From JABDMH01 sp965223215 (lineage in GTDB: Bacteria; Bacteroidota; Bacteroidia; Chitinophagales; Saprospiraceae), in the NCBI GenBank assembly GCA_965223215.1, contig CBDCVZ010000010.1, positions 5,022,001 through 5,086,000 on the forward strand: a DNA stretch of 64,000 nt. Reading direction: 5' to 3'. A program made the translations under genes and the position numbers. Below the pieces are notes generated by a model. It was not told the origin of the DNA and made no database searches. It saw only the letters and a list, made by a program, of their open reading frames with translations. This document shows, piece by piece, positions 19,578 to 28,574 of this stretch. Numbering within the stretch: the stretch's first letter is position 1; the number at the start of each line of letters is the position of its first letter.

Positions 19578-20228
19578 ATGTTTTTTAATCTCAGTGATCA
19601 GGATTCTATTGGCAATCAGTACATAGCTGAACTACGTGACATTGAGGTTCAAAAAGATCGCATGCGGTTTCGCCGAAATGTGGAAAGGTTAGGGCAAATT
19701 TTTGCCTATGAGATTAGCAAGACCCTGACTTATGCAACCGTCACCAGGGAGACACCACTTGGATCTGCAGAGATCTCTACGCCACAAGATCGCATCGTGA
19801 TTGCTAGTATTTTACGAGCTGGACTTCCACTCCACAATGCCATGCTGAATACCTTTGATCGTGCAGACAATGCTTTTATATCGGCTTATCGAAAACATCA
19901 TAAGGACGGGACGTTTGAGATAAACCTGGAGTATGTAACCTGTCCCAATCTAGAAGAAAGTGTTCTTATTCTGACCGATCCCATGCTGGCAACGGGCTCT
20001 TCCTTTGAAGCCACTCTAAAAGTCTTATCAGAATATGGTACTCCCAAAGCGATCCACCTCGTTTCCATCATTGCCTCCACCTATGGTGTGAGTTATCTGC
20101 AAAGGCTTTATCCCAAGATTCACATGTGGGTAGGGGCTTTAGATGAGGAATTGACTGCTAAATCCTATATCGTTCCTGGTCTTGGTGATGCCGGTGATCT
20201 CATTTATGGTGAGAAGTTGCAAGACTAG
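19578..20228 (+). CDS. upp: Uracil phosphoribosyltransferase
   Basis: 216-aa salvage enzyme making UMP from uracil and PRPP. The PRPP loop is VLILTDPMLATGSS, and the uracil-binding region near the C-terminus is YIVPGLGDAGDLIYG. Both are intact and length is normal. A TATATTTA box (19545-19552) close to the -7 consensus lies 26 bases before the ATG. The symporter gene follows after 6 bases, suggesting co-transcription. Confidence 0.95.
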   Translation: MFFNLSDQDSIGNQYIAELRDIEVQKDRMRFRRNVERLGQIFAYEISKTLTYATVTRETPLGSAEISTPQDRIVIASILRAGLPLHNAMLNTFDRADNAFISAYRKHHKDGTFEINLEYVTCPNLEESVLILTDPMLATGSSFEATLKVLSEYGTPKAIHLVSIIASTYGVSYLQRLYPKIHMWVGALDEELTAKSYIVPGLGDAGDLIYGEKLQD

Positions 20229-20234
20229 CTTGAA

Positions 20235-21758
20235 ATGAGTGGCATCTCTCCCTCACTGATTCTTACCGTCATCGCAGGATACTTCTTGGTATTGATTGCC
20301 ATTTCTTACTTCACAGCTCGAGGCTCTGACAATAAGGACTTCTTCATAGGAGGACGAAAATCTCCGTGGTTTGTTGTCGCATTTGGTATGATCGGTGCTA
20401 CGCTTTCTGGGGTAACTTTCATATCCGTTCCAGGTTATGTCGGATCCAGTCAGTTTTCGTACATGCAAGTGGTATTCGGCTATTTCTTTGGTTATCTCGT
20501 GATTGCTTATGTGTTGATGCCAATGTACTATAGTCTGCGGTTGACGTCCATTTATACCTATCTGGAAAAACGGTTCGGATTGTATTCTTATAAGACGGGA
20601 GCGGCTTATTTTCTCCTTTCGCGCACGATTGGTGCTGCTTTTCGACTTTTTCTAGTTGCCATTGTACTACAGCAGTTTTTAATGGAGCCACTGGGATTTC
20701 CCTTTCCAGTCACCATCTTGTTCACAATCATTCTGATCTGGATTTACACCTATCAAGGTGGCATAAAGACCATTGTTTGGACCGACACCCTGCAAACCGC
20801 CTCCATGCTTATCGCCGTGATTGCAACTATGATTTTCATTGGCGACAGTCTTGATCTATCAGTAAGCGAAGTGTTTGCAAAAGTAAGAGGTAGTGATTAC
20901 TCGAAGGTTTGGTTTTTTGAGGGTGGCTGGTCAGATCCCAATAATTTCTTTAAGCAATTTTTTAGCGGGATGTTTTTGGCCATTGTGATGACTGGACTAG
21001 ATCAAGATATGATGCAGAAAAATTTGAGTTGCCGCAATATTGGCGATGCCCAGAAAAACATGATGAGTTTCAGCACGATCTTGATTTTTGCCAATCTCCT
21101 ATTCATGTCACTGGGGGTTTTGCTTTATCTATATATGGAGCAACAGGGTCTTGCCATGCCCACACGCATGATAGGTGGTGAAGCAAAGGCGGCATCTGAT
21201 TTGCTTTATCCAACCATAGCATTGCAACACCTAAGCCCCGGAATTGGAGTTGTCTTTCTCATTGGGCTCATAGCGGCGGCTTATTCCAGTGCTGACTCGG
21301 CACTGACGGCATTGACGACCTCATTTTGCATTGATTTTTTGGATTTTGAAAAATCAAAGGAATCGGAGTCGGGAAAAAGAAAAATCAGATTTTTGGTGCA
21401 CGTGGGTTTTTCAGGTTTGATCTTTCTCGTAGTAATGGCCTTCTGGTATATCAACGATCAAGCAGTTATTGAAGCGCTTTTCAGAATATCTGGCTACACC
21501 TATGGCCCTCTATTGGGCCTTTATGCTTTTGGATTTTTTATTCGTCGGAAAGTGATTGATGCACGCATCCCCTTGGTCTGCATTGCCGCTCCCATGCTCA
21601 CCTTTGTCATTGACAAAAATTCTGAGGCCATTTTGGGGGGGTACAAATTTGGTTTCGAATTGTTGATCTTAAATGGTTTGCTGACTTTTGTGGGGATGTA
21701 CTTCTTTAGCCAAAAATCAGATGTCGAATCCAATCTGCTTTCTAAATCTGCCCTGTAA
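20235..21758 (+). CDS. Sodium:solute symporter (SSS family)
   Basis: 507-aa inner-membrane transporter with about 13 hydrophobic helices, using a sodium gradient to import a small solute. The N-terminus YFTARGSDNKDFFIGGRKSPWF...GATLSGVTFISVPG and the helix-8 region 'GLIAAAYSSADSALTALTTSF' (the conserved Ser-rich sodium site) are typical of the family. The substrate cannot be read from sequence. Its stop overlaps the murQ start (TAATG), so MurNAc or a related amino sugar is the best inference. Confidence 0.88.
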   Translation: MSGISPSLILTVIAGYFLVLIAISYFTARGSDNKDFFIGGRKSPWFVVAFGMIGATLSGVTFISVPGYVGSSQFSYMQVVFGYFFGYLVIAYVLMPMYYSLRLTSIYTYLEKRFGLYSYKTGAAYFLLSRTIGAAFRLFLVAIVLQQFLMEPLGFPFPVTILFTIILIWIYTYQGGIKTIVWTDTLQTASMLIAVIATMIFIGDSLDLSVSEVFAKVRGSDYSKVWFFEGGWSDPNNFFKQFFSGMFLAIVMTGLDQDMMQKNLSCRNIGDAQKNMMSFSTILIFANLLFMSLGVLLYLYMEQQGLAMPTRMIGGEAKAASDLLYPTIALQHLSPGIGVVFLIGLIAAAYSSADSALTALTTSFCIDFLDFEKSKESESGKRKIRFLVHVGFSGLIFLVVMAFWYINDQAVIEALFRISGYTYGPLLGLYAFGFFIRRKVIDARIPLVCIAAPMLTFVIDKNSEAILGGYKFGFELLILNGLLTFVGMYFFSQKSDVESNLLSKSAL

Positions 21759-22612
21759 TGGAAAAAATAACCGAGCAACCATCCCTACATCGTCACCTCG
21801 AAAAAAAATCAATTAGAGCACTGTTGGAGGGAATCAATCAGGAAGATCAGAAGGTGGCGCGAGCTGTGGCCAAGGCAATACCCTCCATTGAGCAGCTGGT
21901 GCAAGAGATATCGATCAAAATGAAACAAGGAGGTCGATTATTCTATATTGGTGCCGGCACTTCTGGTCGCCTTGGGGTATTGGATGCCTCAGAGTGTCCG
22001 CCCACCTATGGGGTACCAAGCGACATGGTCATTGGCATTATGGCTGGAGGTGATGTTGCCCTGCGAAATAGTGTTGAACATGCAGAAGACGATATTCATC
22101 AAGCCATCAAAGACTTGATGATGTATCAGATAGATGACAAAGATGTGGTCATTGGCATCGCATCCTCTGGTACCACTCCCTATGTGGTACATGGTCTTAA
22201 GTCATGCCAGACCATGGGAATCTCCACCGGATGTATAACTTGTAATCCTGGATCACCTATCGTGGAGTACAGCGATTATCCAATTGTGGCTGTGGTAGGT
22301 CCGGAATTTTTAACGGGTAGCACCAGAATGAAATCTGGAACGGCACAAAAGCTGATTCTGAATATGATCAGTACAACCGTTATGATTCAATTGGGTCGGG
22401 TCAAGGACAACCGCATGGTTGATATGGCACTTTCAAACGATAAACTGAAGGATCGAGGAACAAAGATGATCATGGAAAAGTCGGATTTAAGTTATGAGGA
22501 GGCAAACAGGCTTTTGCTGCATCATGGCAATGTGAGAACCACCTTGGAGGCGCTGGCAGATAAATCAGATGAACAGGAGTCTAGCGGCAGAGATGATTCA
22601 GAAATGAAATGA
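21758..22612 (+). CDS. murQ: N-acetylmuramic acid 6-phosphate etherase
   Basis: 284-aa SIS-domain enzyme that cleaves the lactyl ether of MurNAc-6-phosphate to give GlcNAc-6-phosphate and lactate in peptidoglycan recycling. Motifs: FYIGAGTSGRLGVLDASECPPT (family signature), VIGIASSGTTPYV and FLTGSTRMKSGTAQKLILNM. Its start overlaps the stop of the SSS transporter by one base, so they are translationally coupled. No MurNAc kinase is visible in the window. Confidence 0.96.
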   Translation: MEKITEQPSLHRHLEKKSIRALLEGINQEDQKVARAVAKAIPSIEQLVQEISIKMKQGGRLFYIGAGTSGRLGVLDASECPPTYGVPSDMVIGIMAGGDVALRNSVEHAEDDIHQAIKDLMMYQIDDKDVVIGIASSGTTPYVVHGLKSCQTMGISTGCITCNPGSPIVEYSDYPIVAVVGPEFLTGSTRMKSGTAQKLILNMISTTVMIQLGRVKDNRMVDMALSNDKLKDRGTKMIMEKSDLSYEEANRLLLHHGNVRTTLEALADKSDEQESSGRDDSEMK

Positions 22613-22642
22613 GCCAACCGGTGTTGTCGCCAGTGATGTCGG

Positions 22643-23344
22643 CTAGAAAGTTGAGTTGCTGAACCAATCGTTTGATCTTTGCTCTTGGGCTCGTTCTTGC
22701 TTCGTACGCTGAAAGGCATCCCGATCGAGAAAAAATTCCTCTTCTCCTGATTCAAGTGGATGAGTGACCACCTCATCGTCTTCGAGATTATTTCTAAAGG
22801 TGTAGGAAATCAATACTCCAACAATACCGCCGATCAAGTGGCTCTCCCAAGATATCCCAGGTTGGTTGGGAAGTACACCCAAAAACATGCCACTGTAAAC
22901 AAAGAGAATGATGAGTGCCAGCACGATGGATTTGACATTTCGGCGAAAGATTCCACTCCAAAAGATAAATGAAATTAGCCCATAGACCACACCACTGGCA
23001 CCGATATGCAGTACCGACCGACCAAAGAGCCAGACACCAAGCCCGGTCAGAAAATAGATTAGGAAAATGGCCTGTGCTGCTACCTTACGAAAGAAGAATG
23101 AAATCATTGCCAAGCCCACAAAAAGCGGCACCGAATTGTTAATGATATGCATCCAATCAGTACTGTGAATAAAAGGTGAAGTGAAGATGCCCTTAACACC
23201 AACCAAATGACGTGGATATACGCCTAACCAGCCTAAACTGATTCCACTAATGACTTGCAAAACTTGGATAATCCACATGATCAACAGCACCATCGCAGGA
23301 AAGCGTATACTTTGATAGAAATGAGATGACTTGATCGATCCCAT
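22643..23344 (-). CDS. Rhomboid-family intramembrane serine protease
   Basis: 233-aa six-helix membrane protease. The catalytic pair is visible: Ser117 in GASGVVYG and His169 in ESHLIGGIVG. Helix 2 carries 'HIINNSVPLF' (His66, Asn70), the oxyanion region. The C-terminal 40 residues are acidic and soluble. It lies 8 bases downstream of the unassigned gene at 23353 and converges with murQ. Substrates are unknown. Confidence 0.92.
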   Translation of the reverse strand: MGSIKSSHFYQSIRFPAMVLLIMWIIQVLQVISGISLGWLGVYPRHLVGVKGIFTSPFIHSTDWMHIINNSVPLFVGLAMISFFFRKVAAQAIFLIYFLTGLGVWLFGRSVLHIGASGVVYGLISFIFWSGIFRRNVKSIVLALIILFVYSGMFLGVLPNQPGISWESHLIGGIVGVLISYTFRNNLEDDEVVTHPLESGEEEFFLDRDAFQRTKQERAQEQRSNDWFSNSTF

Positions 23345-23352
23345 GAACTTGG

Positions 23353-24129
23353 TTATGAATTAAGAAACCTCCTTTCCACCAATTTAATGAAATCTCTGGC
23401 TTGCGGTTGTCTTTCTTCGTCAAGCCACTCATATTTGTCGATGACATATCGAATCAGATAAGATTGGGCTTCGGAAAAGCTATACTTGGCATTTAAGACA
23501 TCAATAGTTTCTTGAAAGGCCTCCTGTTTTCCCTGGAAAAGTTGATTGACGATGAGCAGCTTGTCATTAATACCCAGAGCACGTCTTAAATCTGTAATGG
23601 GTGAAAGTCCTAGTTTTTCAGATAATTCATTCTGCGCATCTCGGTGAAACAACACCTTGAATTTGCTGGGGATTGGCTCTTGGCGTGTTACAACCTCCTG
23701 AAATTCCTTCTGAAAGTGTTTGCTCACAGGAGGGGTGAGCTTGGTTGGCTGGTCAAGTACCGCCTCATTTACCAACGAACTTTCTGGTGCTGGTTTGTCT
23801 ACACCGACTGGCTCCAAAATGGTCTCTTTCTCAGGTTGCACTTTTACCGCTTTCGGTGGAGTTACCACTTTCTCCGTATTTTCGGAAACTGACCGAGGTG
23901 CAGGATCAGACGGTACGATGTTAGGCACCACCACCGGATCGGGTATTTCGATCTTTTCCTTCGGCAATGGCTTTACGGGAGCGGCCGATTTGTGGGTTCC
24001 CTGATCGACAAATTCGTACACCTCAAGCAAATACTTCTTGGCCAGATCACGCTCCAAGGTATTCAAATCTTCATCCTCTAGTAAGGCTGCTATCTTCTTT
24101 AATAGCTTGCCAATTCTGTTTGTTGCCAT
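23353..24129 (-). CDS. Conserved Bacteroidota protein of unknown function
   Basis: 258 aa from the ATG at 24129 (MATNRIGKLLKKIAALLEDED). An N-terminal helical segment (1-45) is followed by a low-complexity Pro/Glu/Val/Lys-rich linker (about 50-150). A compact C-terminal domain (about 160-258) contains 'DLRRALGINDKLLIVNQLFQG', a block I recall from Bacteroidota hypothetical proteins. There is no signal peptide or membrane segment. An upstream start at 24204 is possible but would cross the tdk promoter box. It probably shares a transcript with the rhomboid gene. Confidence 0.7.
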   Translation of the reverse strand: MATNRIGKLLKKIAALLEDEDLNTLERDLAKKYLLEVYEFVDQGTHKSAAPVKPLPKEKIEIPDPVVVPNIVPSDPAPRSVSENTEKVVTPPKAVKVQPEKETILEPVGVDKPAPESSLVNEAVLDQPTKLTPPVSKHFQKEFQEVVTRQEPIPSKFKVLFHRDAQNELSEKLGLSPITDLRRALGINDKLLIVNQLFQGKQEAFQETIDVLNAKYSFSEAQSYLIRYVIDKYEWLDEERQPQARDFIKLVERRFLNS

Positions 24130-24172
24130 AAGCTTGCTTTTGTGATCTAACGAAAATTGTGGCCGCCTTTGG

Positions 24173-24180
24173 TATCTTTG
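24173..24180 (+). promoter_or_regulatory. Bacteroidota -7 promoter box for tdk
   Basis: TATCTTTG, an exact TAnnTTTG match, 84 bases before the tdk ATG, in the divergent spacer with the minus-strand gene at 24129. The -33 element is not clear. Confidence 0.5.
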
Positions 24181-24264
24181 ATAGTACAAAAGGATTTGGT
24201 TCAAACATATGGGTTTTTTCTATAATGCTAGTGCCAAGATTTGGAAAATTAATTTTATCGTAAC

Positions 24265-24885
24265 ATGTTTCTTGAGCCCCACTTTAGAGGTCAGCGCAGT
24301 GGATGGATTGAGGTGATATGTGGATCCATGTTTTCCGGCAAGACGGAAGAATTGATCAGACGGCTCAAACGGGCACAGTTCGCAGATCAGGCGGTACAGG
24401 TTTTTAAGCCAAGCCGGGACACGCGTTATGATGAGGAGCGGGTGGTTTCACATGATGCCAATACACTGATCTCTCGTCCTATCTTATCTTCCAAACAAAT
24501 TCTCCAGGTAGACCCCGAAGTGCAAGTCATTGGTATTGATGAAGCACAGTTTTTTGATCTCGAACTCACACAAGTCTGCCAGGACATGGCCCTGCGTGGA
24601 GTTCGTGTCATTGTAGCTGGTTTGGATATGGACTATCTAGGCCGACCGTTCGGTCCAATACCAGCATTATTAGCGGTTGCTGAATACATTACCAAGGTGC
24701 ATGCGATATGTCATCATTGTGGAAACTTAGCGACGCATTCATACCGGATTTCTACCGAAACAGAGCAGATCGTGCTGGGTGAAAAAGAAGTTTATGAGCC
24801 AAGATGTAGATTGTGCTATTCGATGGGTAATATCCTGGACCTCCGATCCAAAATAAAACAAGGTGCAAAGGCTACTGATCCATGA
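24265..24885 (+). CDS. tdk: Thymidine kinase
   Basis: 206-aa type II thymidine kinase for dTMP salvage. The P-loop GSMFSGKT is at 20-27, the Asp-Glu pair is in VIGIDEAQFFD, and the lasso-loop zinc ligands are CHHC and CRLC. The N-terminus (MFLEPHFRG...GWIEVICGSMFSGKTEEL) follows the usual Bacteroidota form, supporting the 24265 start. Length is normal. Confidence 0.96.
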   Translation: MFLEPHFRGQRSGWIEVICGSMFSGKTEELIRRLKRAQFADQAVQVFKPSRDTRYDEERVVSHDANTLISRPILSSKQILQVDPEVQVIGIDEAQFFDLELTQVCQDMALRGVRVIVAGLDMDYLGRPFGPIPALLAVAEYITKVHAICHHCGNLATHSYRISTETEQIVLGEKEVYEPRCRLCYSMGNILDLRSKIKQGAKATDP

Positions 24886-24905
24886 GTGATTTGACGGGCA
24901 ATTAC

Positions 24906-24913
24906 TACCTTTG
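24906..24913 (+). promoter_or_regulatory. Bacteroidota -7 promoter box for purH
   Basis: TACCTTTG (TAnnTTTG), 36 bases before the purH ATG at 24950. A TTTG at 24890-24893 is only 12 bases upstream, short for a -33 element. Confidence 0.45.
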
Positions 24914-24949
24914 CAGCCTTTCTATAAATCACTTTTACCACCGGATTGC

Positions 24950-26479
24950 ATGTCAAATAATAAGCAAATAAAGTCGGCCCTAATTTCCGTTTATCACAAA
25001 GAGGGTCTTGATCAGATTATTGAAACTTTAGACCGCTGCAACATCGCGATCTACTCGACAGGAGGGACCCAAAAATACATAGAGGAAAAAGGCGTGCAAG
25101 TCCGGTCAGTCGAAGGCCTAACCTCTTATCCTTCCATCTTGAGCGGACGCGTCAAAACACTGCACCCCAAGGTTTTTGGCGGTATCTTGGCCCGACGTGA
25201 CCCAGACCATTTGTCTCAATTAGAGGAATATGACATTCCCGAGATCGATTTGGTTATTGTGGACTTATATCCCTTTGAAGATACGGTCGCCTCGACCGAT
25301 GATGAGTCACAAATCATAGAAAAAATTGATATCGGCGGTATTTCACTGATTAGAGCTGCGGCAAAGAATTTTCGCGACGTGGTGGTCATTGCATCAAAGG
25401 GAGAATATGGAGCGTTGGAGTCGCTACTCGAAGAGAAGGGTGGCGTCACGGATCTGGCAGATCGCAAAATGCTCGCCATGAAGGCTTTCAAAGTCTCTTC
25501 ACACTACGATACGGCTATTTTCAACTACTTCAATGAAGACCGGAGCGAGAAAGTATTTAAATCGAGCTTACACGATTTCCAAACTTTGAGATATGGTGAA
25601 AATCCGCACCAGGAGGGTACCTTTTACGGAAAGTTGGATGATATGTTCGACATACTGGGAGGTAAGCCACTGTCGTACAATAATTTAGTCGATGTTGATG
25701 CGGCAGTTGGGCTGATGAGAGAATTCAAAGATGACTCACCGACCTTTGCCATACTAAAACATACTAATCCTTGTGGTGTTGCCACCAGAGAAACAATTTC
25801 TGAAGCTTGGCAAGCAGCCCTGGCGGGTGACAATGTCAGTGCCTTTGGCGGCATCTTGATCAGCAATGCCGAAATTGATCTCACCACCGCTGAGGGCATT
25901 AATAAGATTTTTTATGAGGTATTAATAGCACCGGCCTTTAGCGATGAGGCATTGAGTCTGTTGGCGAAAAAGAAGAAAAGAATCCTGCTTCGAATTAAGG
26001 ATTTTCACATACAAGCCGACCAATTCAAGAGCTTGCTAAATGGTGCGATTGTACAAGATGTCGATCACCAAACGGAGACTCCCAAAGACCTTCAGATTGT
26101 CACTAATATCGCACCTGAACTGGACCAAATAAACGATTTGCTATTTGCCAATAAATGTGTGAAGCATCTCAAATCCAATACGATTGTGCTTGCAAAAGAC
26201 AGTCAGTTGGTTGGTATGGGTTGTGGTCAGACATCGCGGGTTGATGCCTTGAAACAGGCAATTCTTAAGGCCAATCACTTTGGATTTGACCTGGCGGGAT
26301 CTGTCATGGCTTCGGATGCGTTCTTTCCATTTCCAGATTGCGTCGAAATAGCTCATCAAGCCGGTGTAGTTGCCGTAATTCAACCTGGTGGATCCATAAG
26401 AGATCAGGAAAGTATAGATTTTTGTGATGCCAACGGAATGGCAATGGTAACTACGGGTGTAAGACACTTTAAGCACTGA
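24950..26479 (+). CDS. purH: Bifunctional AICAR transformylase/IMP cyclohydrolase
   Basis: 509-aa enzyme for the last two steps of de novo IMP synthesis. The N-terminal MGS-fold cyclohydrolase (about 1-200) has IYSTGGTQKYIEEKG and GRVKTLHPKVFGGILARRD. The C-terminal transformylase has LRYGENPHQEGTFYG, ILKHTNPCGVA, SAFGGILISN and ASDAFFPFPD. The ATG at 24950 gives the standard MSNNKQIKSALISVY start, so a TTG 39 bases upstream is rejected. coaX follows 13 bases later. Confidence 0.97.
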   Translation: MSNNKQIKSALISVYHKEGLDQIIETLDRCNIAIYSTGGTQKYIEEKGVQVRSVEGLTSYPSILSGRVKTLHPKVFGGILARRDPDHLSQLEEYDIPEIDLVIVDLYPFEDTVASTDDESQIIEKIDIGGISLIRAAAKNFRDVVVIASKGEYGALESLLEEKGGVTDLADRKMLAMKAFKVSSHYDTAIFNYFNEDRSEKVFKSSLHDFQTLRYGENPHQEGTFYGKLDDMFDILGGKPLSYNNLVDVDAAVGLMREFKDDSPTFAILKHTNPCGVATRETISEAWQAALAGDNVSAFGGILISNAEIDLTTAEGINKIFYEVLIAPAFSDEALSLLAKKKKRILLRIKDFHIQADQFKSLLNGAIVQDVDHQTETPKDLQIVTNIAPELDQINDLLFANKCVKHLKSNTIVLAKDSQLVGMGCGQTSRVDALKQAILKANHFGFDLAGSVMASDAFFPFPDCVEIAHQAGVVAVIQPGGSIRDQESIDFCDANGMAMVTTGVRHFKH

Positions 26480-26492
26480 TCATCACCGAGCA

Positions 26493-27218
26493 ATGGTTCG
26501 ATTAGTTATTGATCAGGGCAATTCCCGCACGAAATGGGCAAGTTTTGAGCAAAAAAAGATCATTCAGCAGGGGCAATTAGATCGATTTCATGTACCTGCC
26601 CTTGAAGAATTGATCGCTGATCAGAAACCCCAATACGTCATTTTGGCATCCACCAAGCATCTTACCAAGCGTATGGTAAGGTTTTTTAAACAGCATCGTG
26701 AGTACCTCGTGTTGTCTCCTGACCTCCATGTTCCATTTGTCGTGGAGTATCGTACTCCTCAAACATTAGGTCAGGATCGCATAGCATCTGTGGCAGGTGC
26801 CTGGGCACTGTTTCCAGGTCAAAATAGTCTGGTGATTGATGCTGGGACTTGTATCACCTATGATTTAATAGATAGTAGGGGTCATTTTTTAGGTGGCAAT
26901 ATCAGCCCAGGCATCAAAATGAGGTTGGCAGCTATGCACCACTTTACCGATAAATTACCACTTGCAGATTCCTTCGATAAAATCAGCCACCTGGGAAAGG
27001 ATACAAATTCTGCATTGCAGGTTGGGGCTCAAGTTGGTGCCCTCTATGAGATTCAGGGCTTCATCGAATGCTATAAGCAAAAATTAATTAAACTTAACAT
27101 TCTCTTAACCGGCGGAGATGCCCAATTTTTTGTTAATAGATTGAAAACAAAGATATTTGCTGCCCCCCATTTGGTTCTGCAAGGTCTTAACGAAATACTA
27201 GAATATAATGTACGATAG
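26493..27218 (+). CDS. coaX: Type III pantothenate kinase
   Basis: 241-aa ASKHA-fold kinase for the first step of coenzyme A synthesis. Visible motifs: phosphate loop VIDQGNSRTKWA (5-16), LGQDRIASVAGAW, VIDAGTCITYDLID (catalytic Asp region) and GGNISPGIKMR. Its 3' end overlaps the start of the next gene by 11 bases, and it follows purH closely, so the three probably form an operon. Confidence 0.95.
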   Translation: MVRLVIDQGNSRTKWASFEQKKIIQQGQLDRFHVPALEELIADQKPQYVILASTKHLTKRMVRFFKQHREYLVLSPDLHVPFVVEYRTPQTLGQDRIASVAGAWALFPGQNSLVIDAGTCITYDLIDSRGHFLGGNISPGIKMRLAAMHHFTDKLPLADSFDKISHLGKDTNSALQVGAQVGALYEIQGFIECYKQKLIKLNILLTGGDAQFFVNRLKTKIFAAPHLVLQGLNEILEYNVR

Positions 27219-28572
27219 CTGGCTAAAGGTAACTTTGTATTTCTTGGTATTTCTTCAGGTCGCAATGGTTGAAGGCCAGGTAGGTTTTAATTCTCCATAT
27301 TCGAGATTTGGCTTGGGTGATCCCATCGGAACTGACTTTGCACCGCTTCGGGCTATGGGAGGAATCTCCACCGCATACGCCCATCCATTCTTAACCAACC
27401 TCAATAATCCAGCCTCGCTCGGAGCTTTGCAAGCTACCGCCTTCGAAATCGGTTTTGATGCGACACGTGCCAACTTGGTTCCAGACCAAGGCAATTCAAA
27501 TATCTCGTGGGGCGGCAATATGAATTACTTTTCGCTCGCATTTCCACTCATTAATCCAGTGAATCGATTATTGGATCGGAAAGGAAACGATTTCAATTGG
27601 GGAATGGCGTTTTCACTATTGCCGAATACGAGAGTAAGTCATTTTACCTCCCAGTTAGATAACCAGGAGAACATAGGCAATGTAACCAGAGAATACAAGG
27701 GAAGTGGAGGTACAAATCAGTTTTTATGGAGCAATGGATTTAAGTATAAGCAGCTCTATGCTGGGCTCAGCTTAGGCTACATATTCGGATCGATCAAAGA
27801 TGAAAAAACGGTTCTGTTGCAAGATATAGTTTTGGCTTTTCACGACTACGCCCTTCGTGAATCCAGCTATCGCGGCTTTTCTTGGAAAGGCGGCTTACAG
27901 TACGAGATTGACCTGACCAACGGGGCTGGTTTAGAGGATGTAAGAGCAGCGGAAACAATTACCATAGGTCTCTCCGGAAATGGCCGGTGGGATTTCCGAT
28001 CACTGTCCACAGTCTTCGATGCTCGGATGGGGAATTCTTATGAAGGTTTGACGCTCCCAATGAATGGAATTGTCGAGGTGGATACACTACTCTATAGTGA
28101 GGATGTCGAAAACCGAGGTAAATTACCTGGAGAGTTGTCTTTCGGAGTTGTATATAAGAAAAGCACCAAGTGGTTGCTAGGACTTAATTATCGGACAACG
28201 GCATGGTCAAAATATGAAAATGAATTGCAGACAGATCAGGAATTTATGAATGCAAGTCAGTTTGCTGCCGGTGCTGAATTTGTGCCCGATGAGACCGCTT
28301 TCAAGTATTACTACCAGCGCATTCGCTATCGGGCTGGAATTAGGGCTGGAACAGATCCAAGAGTGATCAATGGCCAACAAATCAAAGACTTGGGCATATC
28401 AATTGGTTTTGGATTACCCATTGTTCTTTCAAGACAACTTTCATTTATTAACTTAGGGGTAGAGTATAATCGACATGGGGGAGATATCCCAATAAAGGAG
28501 AATTTTTTAAGATTTAATGTGGGTGTAACCCTCAATAATAATTTGTGGTTTTTAAAACGAAAATTTAATTGA
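27208..28572 (+). CDS. Outer-membrane beta-barrel protein, porin-like
   Basis: 454-aa protein with a signal peptide (about 1-24, ends VEGQ). The mature start 'VGFNSPYSRFGLGDPIG' is a sequence I recall from a Bacteroidota outer-membrane family. 'MGGISTAY...LNNPASLGAL' resembles FadL/PorV-like barrels. The rest is alternating strand pattern ending 'NLWFLKRKFN'. The start overlaps coaX by 11 bases. The function is unknown; linkage with the TPR pair suggests an envelope role (inference). Confidence 0.78.
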   Translation: MYDSWLKVTLYFLVFLQVAMVEGQVGFNSPYSRFGLGDPIGTDFAPLRAMGGISTAYAHPFLTNLNNPASLGALQATAFEIGFDATRANLVPDQGNSNISWGGNMNYFSLAFPLINPVNRLLDRKGNDFNWGMAFSLLPNTRVSHFTSQLDNQENIGNVTREYKGSGGTNQFLWSNGFKYKQLYAGLSLGYIFGSIKDEKTVLLQDIVLAFHDYALRESSYRGFSWKGGLQYEIDLTNGAGLEDVRAAETITIGLSGNGRWDFRSLSTVFDARMGNSYEGLTLPMNGIVEVDTLLYSEDVENRGKLPGELSFGVVYKKSTKWLLGLNYRTTAWSKYENELQTDQEFMNASQFAAGAEFVPDETAFKYYYQRIRYRAGIRAGTDPRVINGQQIKDLGISIGFGLPIVLSRQLSFINLGVEYNRHGGDIPIKENFLRFNVGVTLNNNLWFLKRKFN

Positions 28573-28574
28573 TT

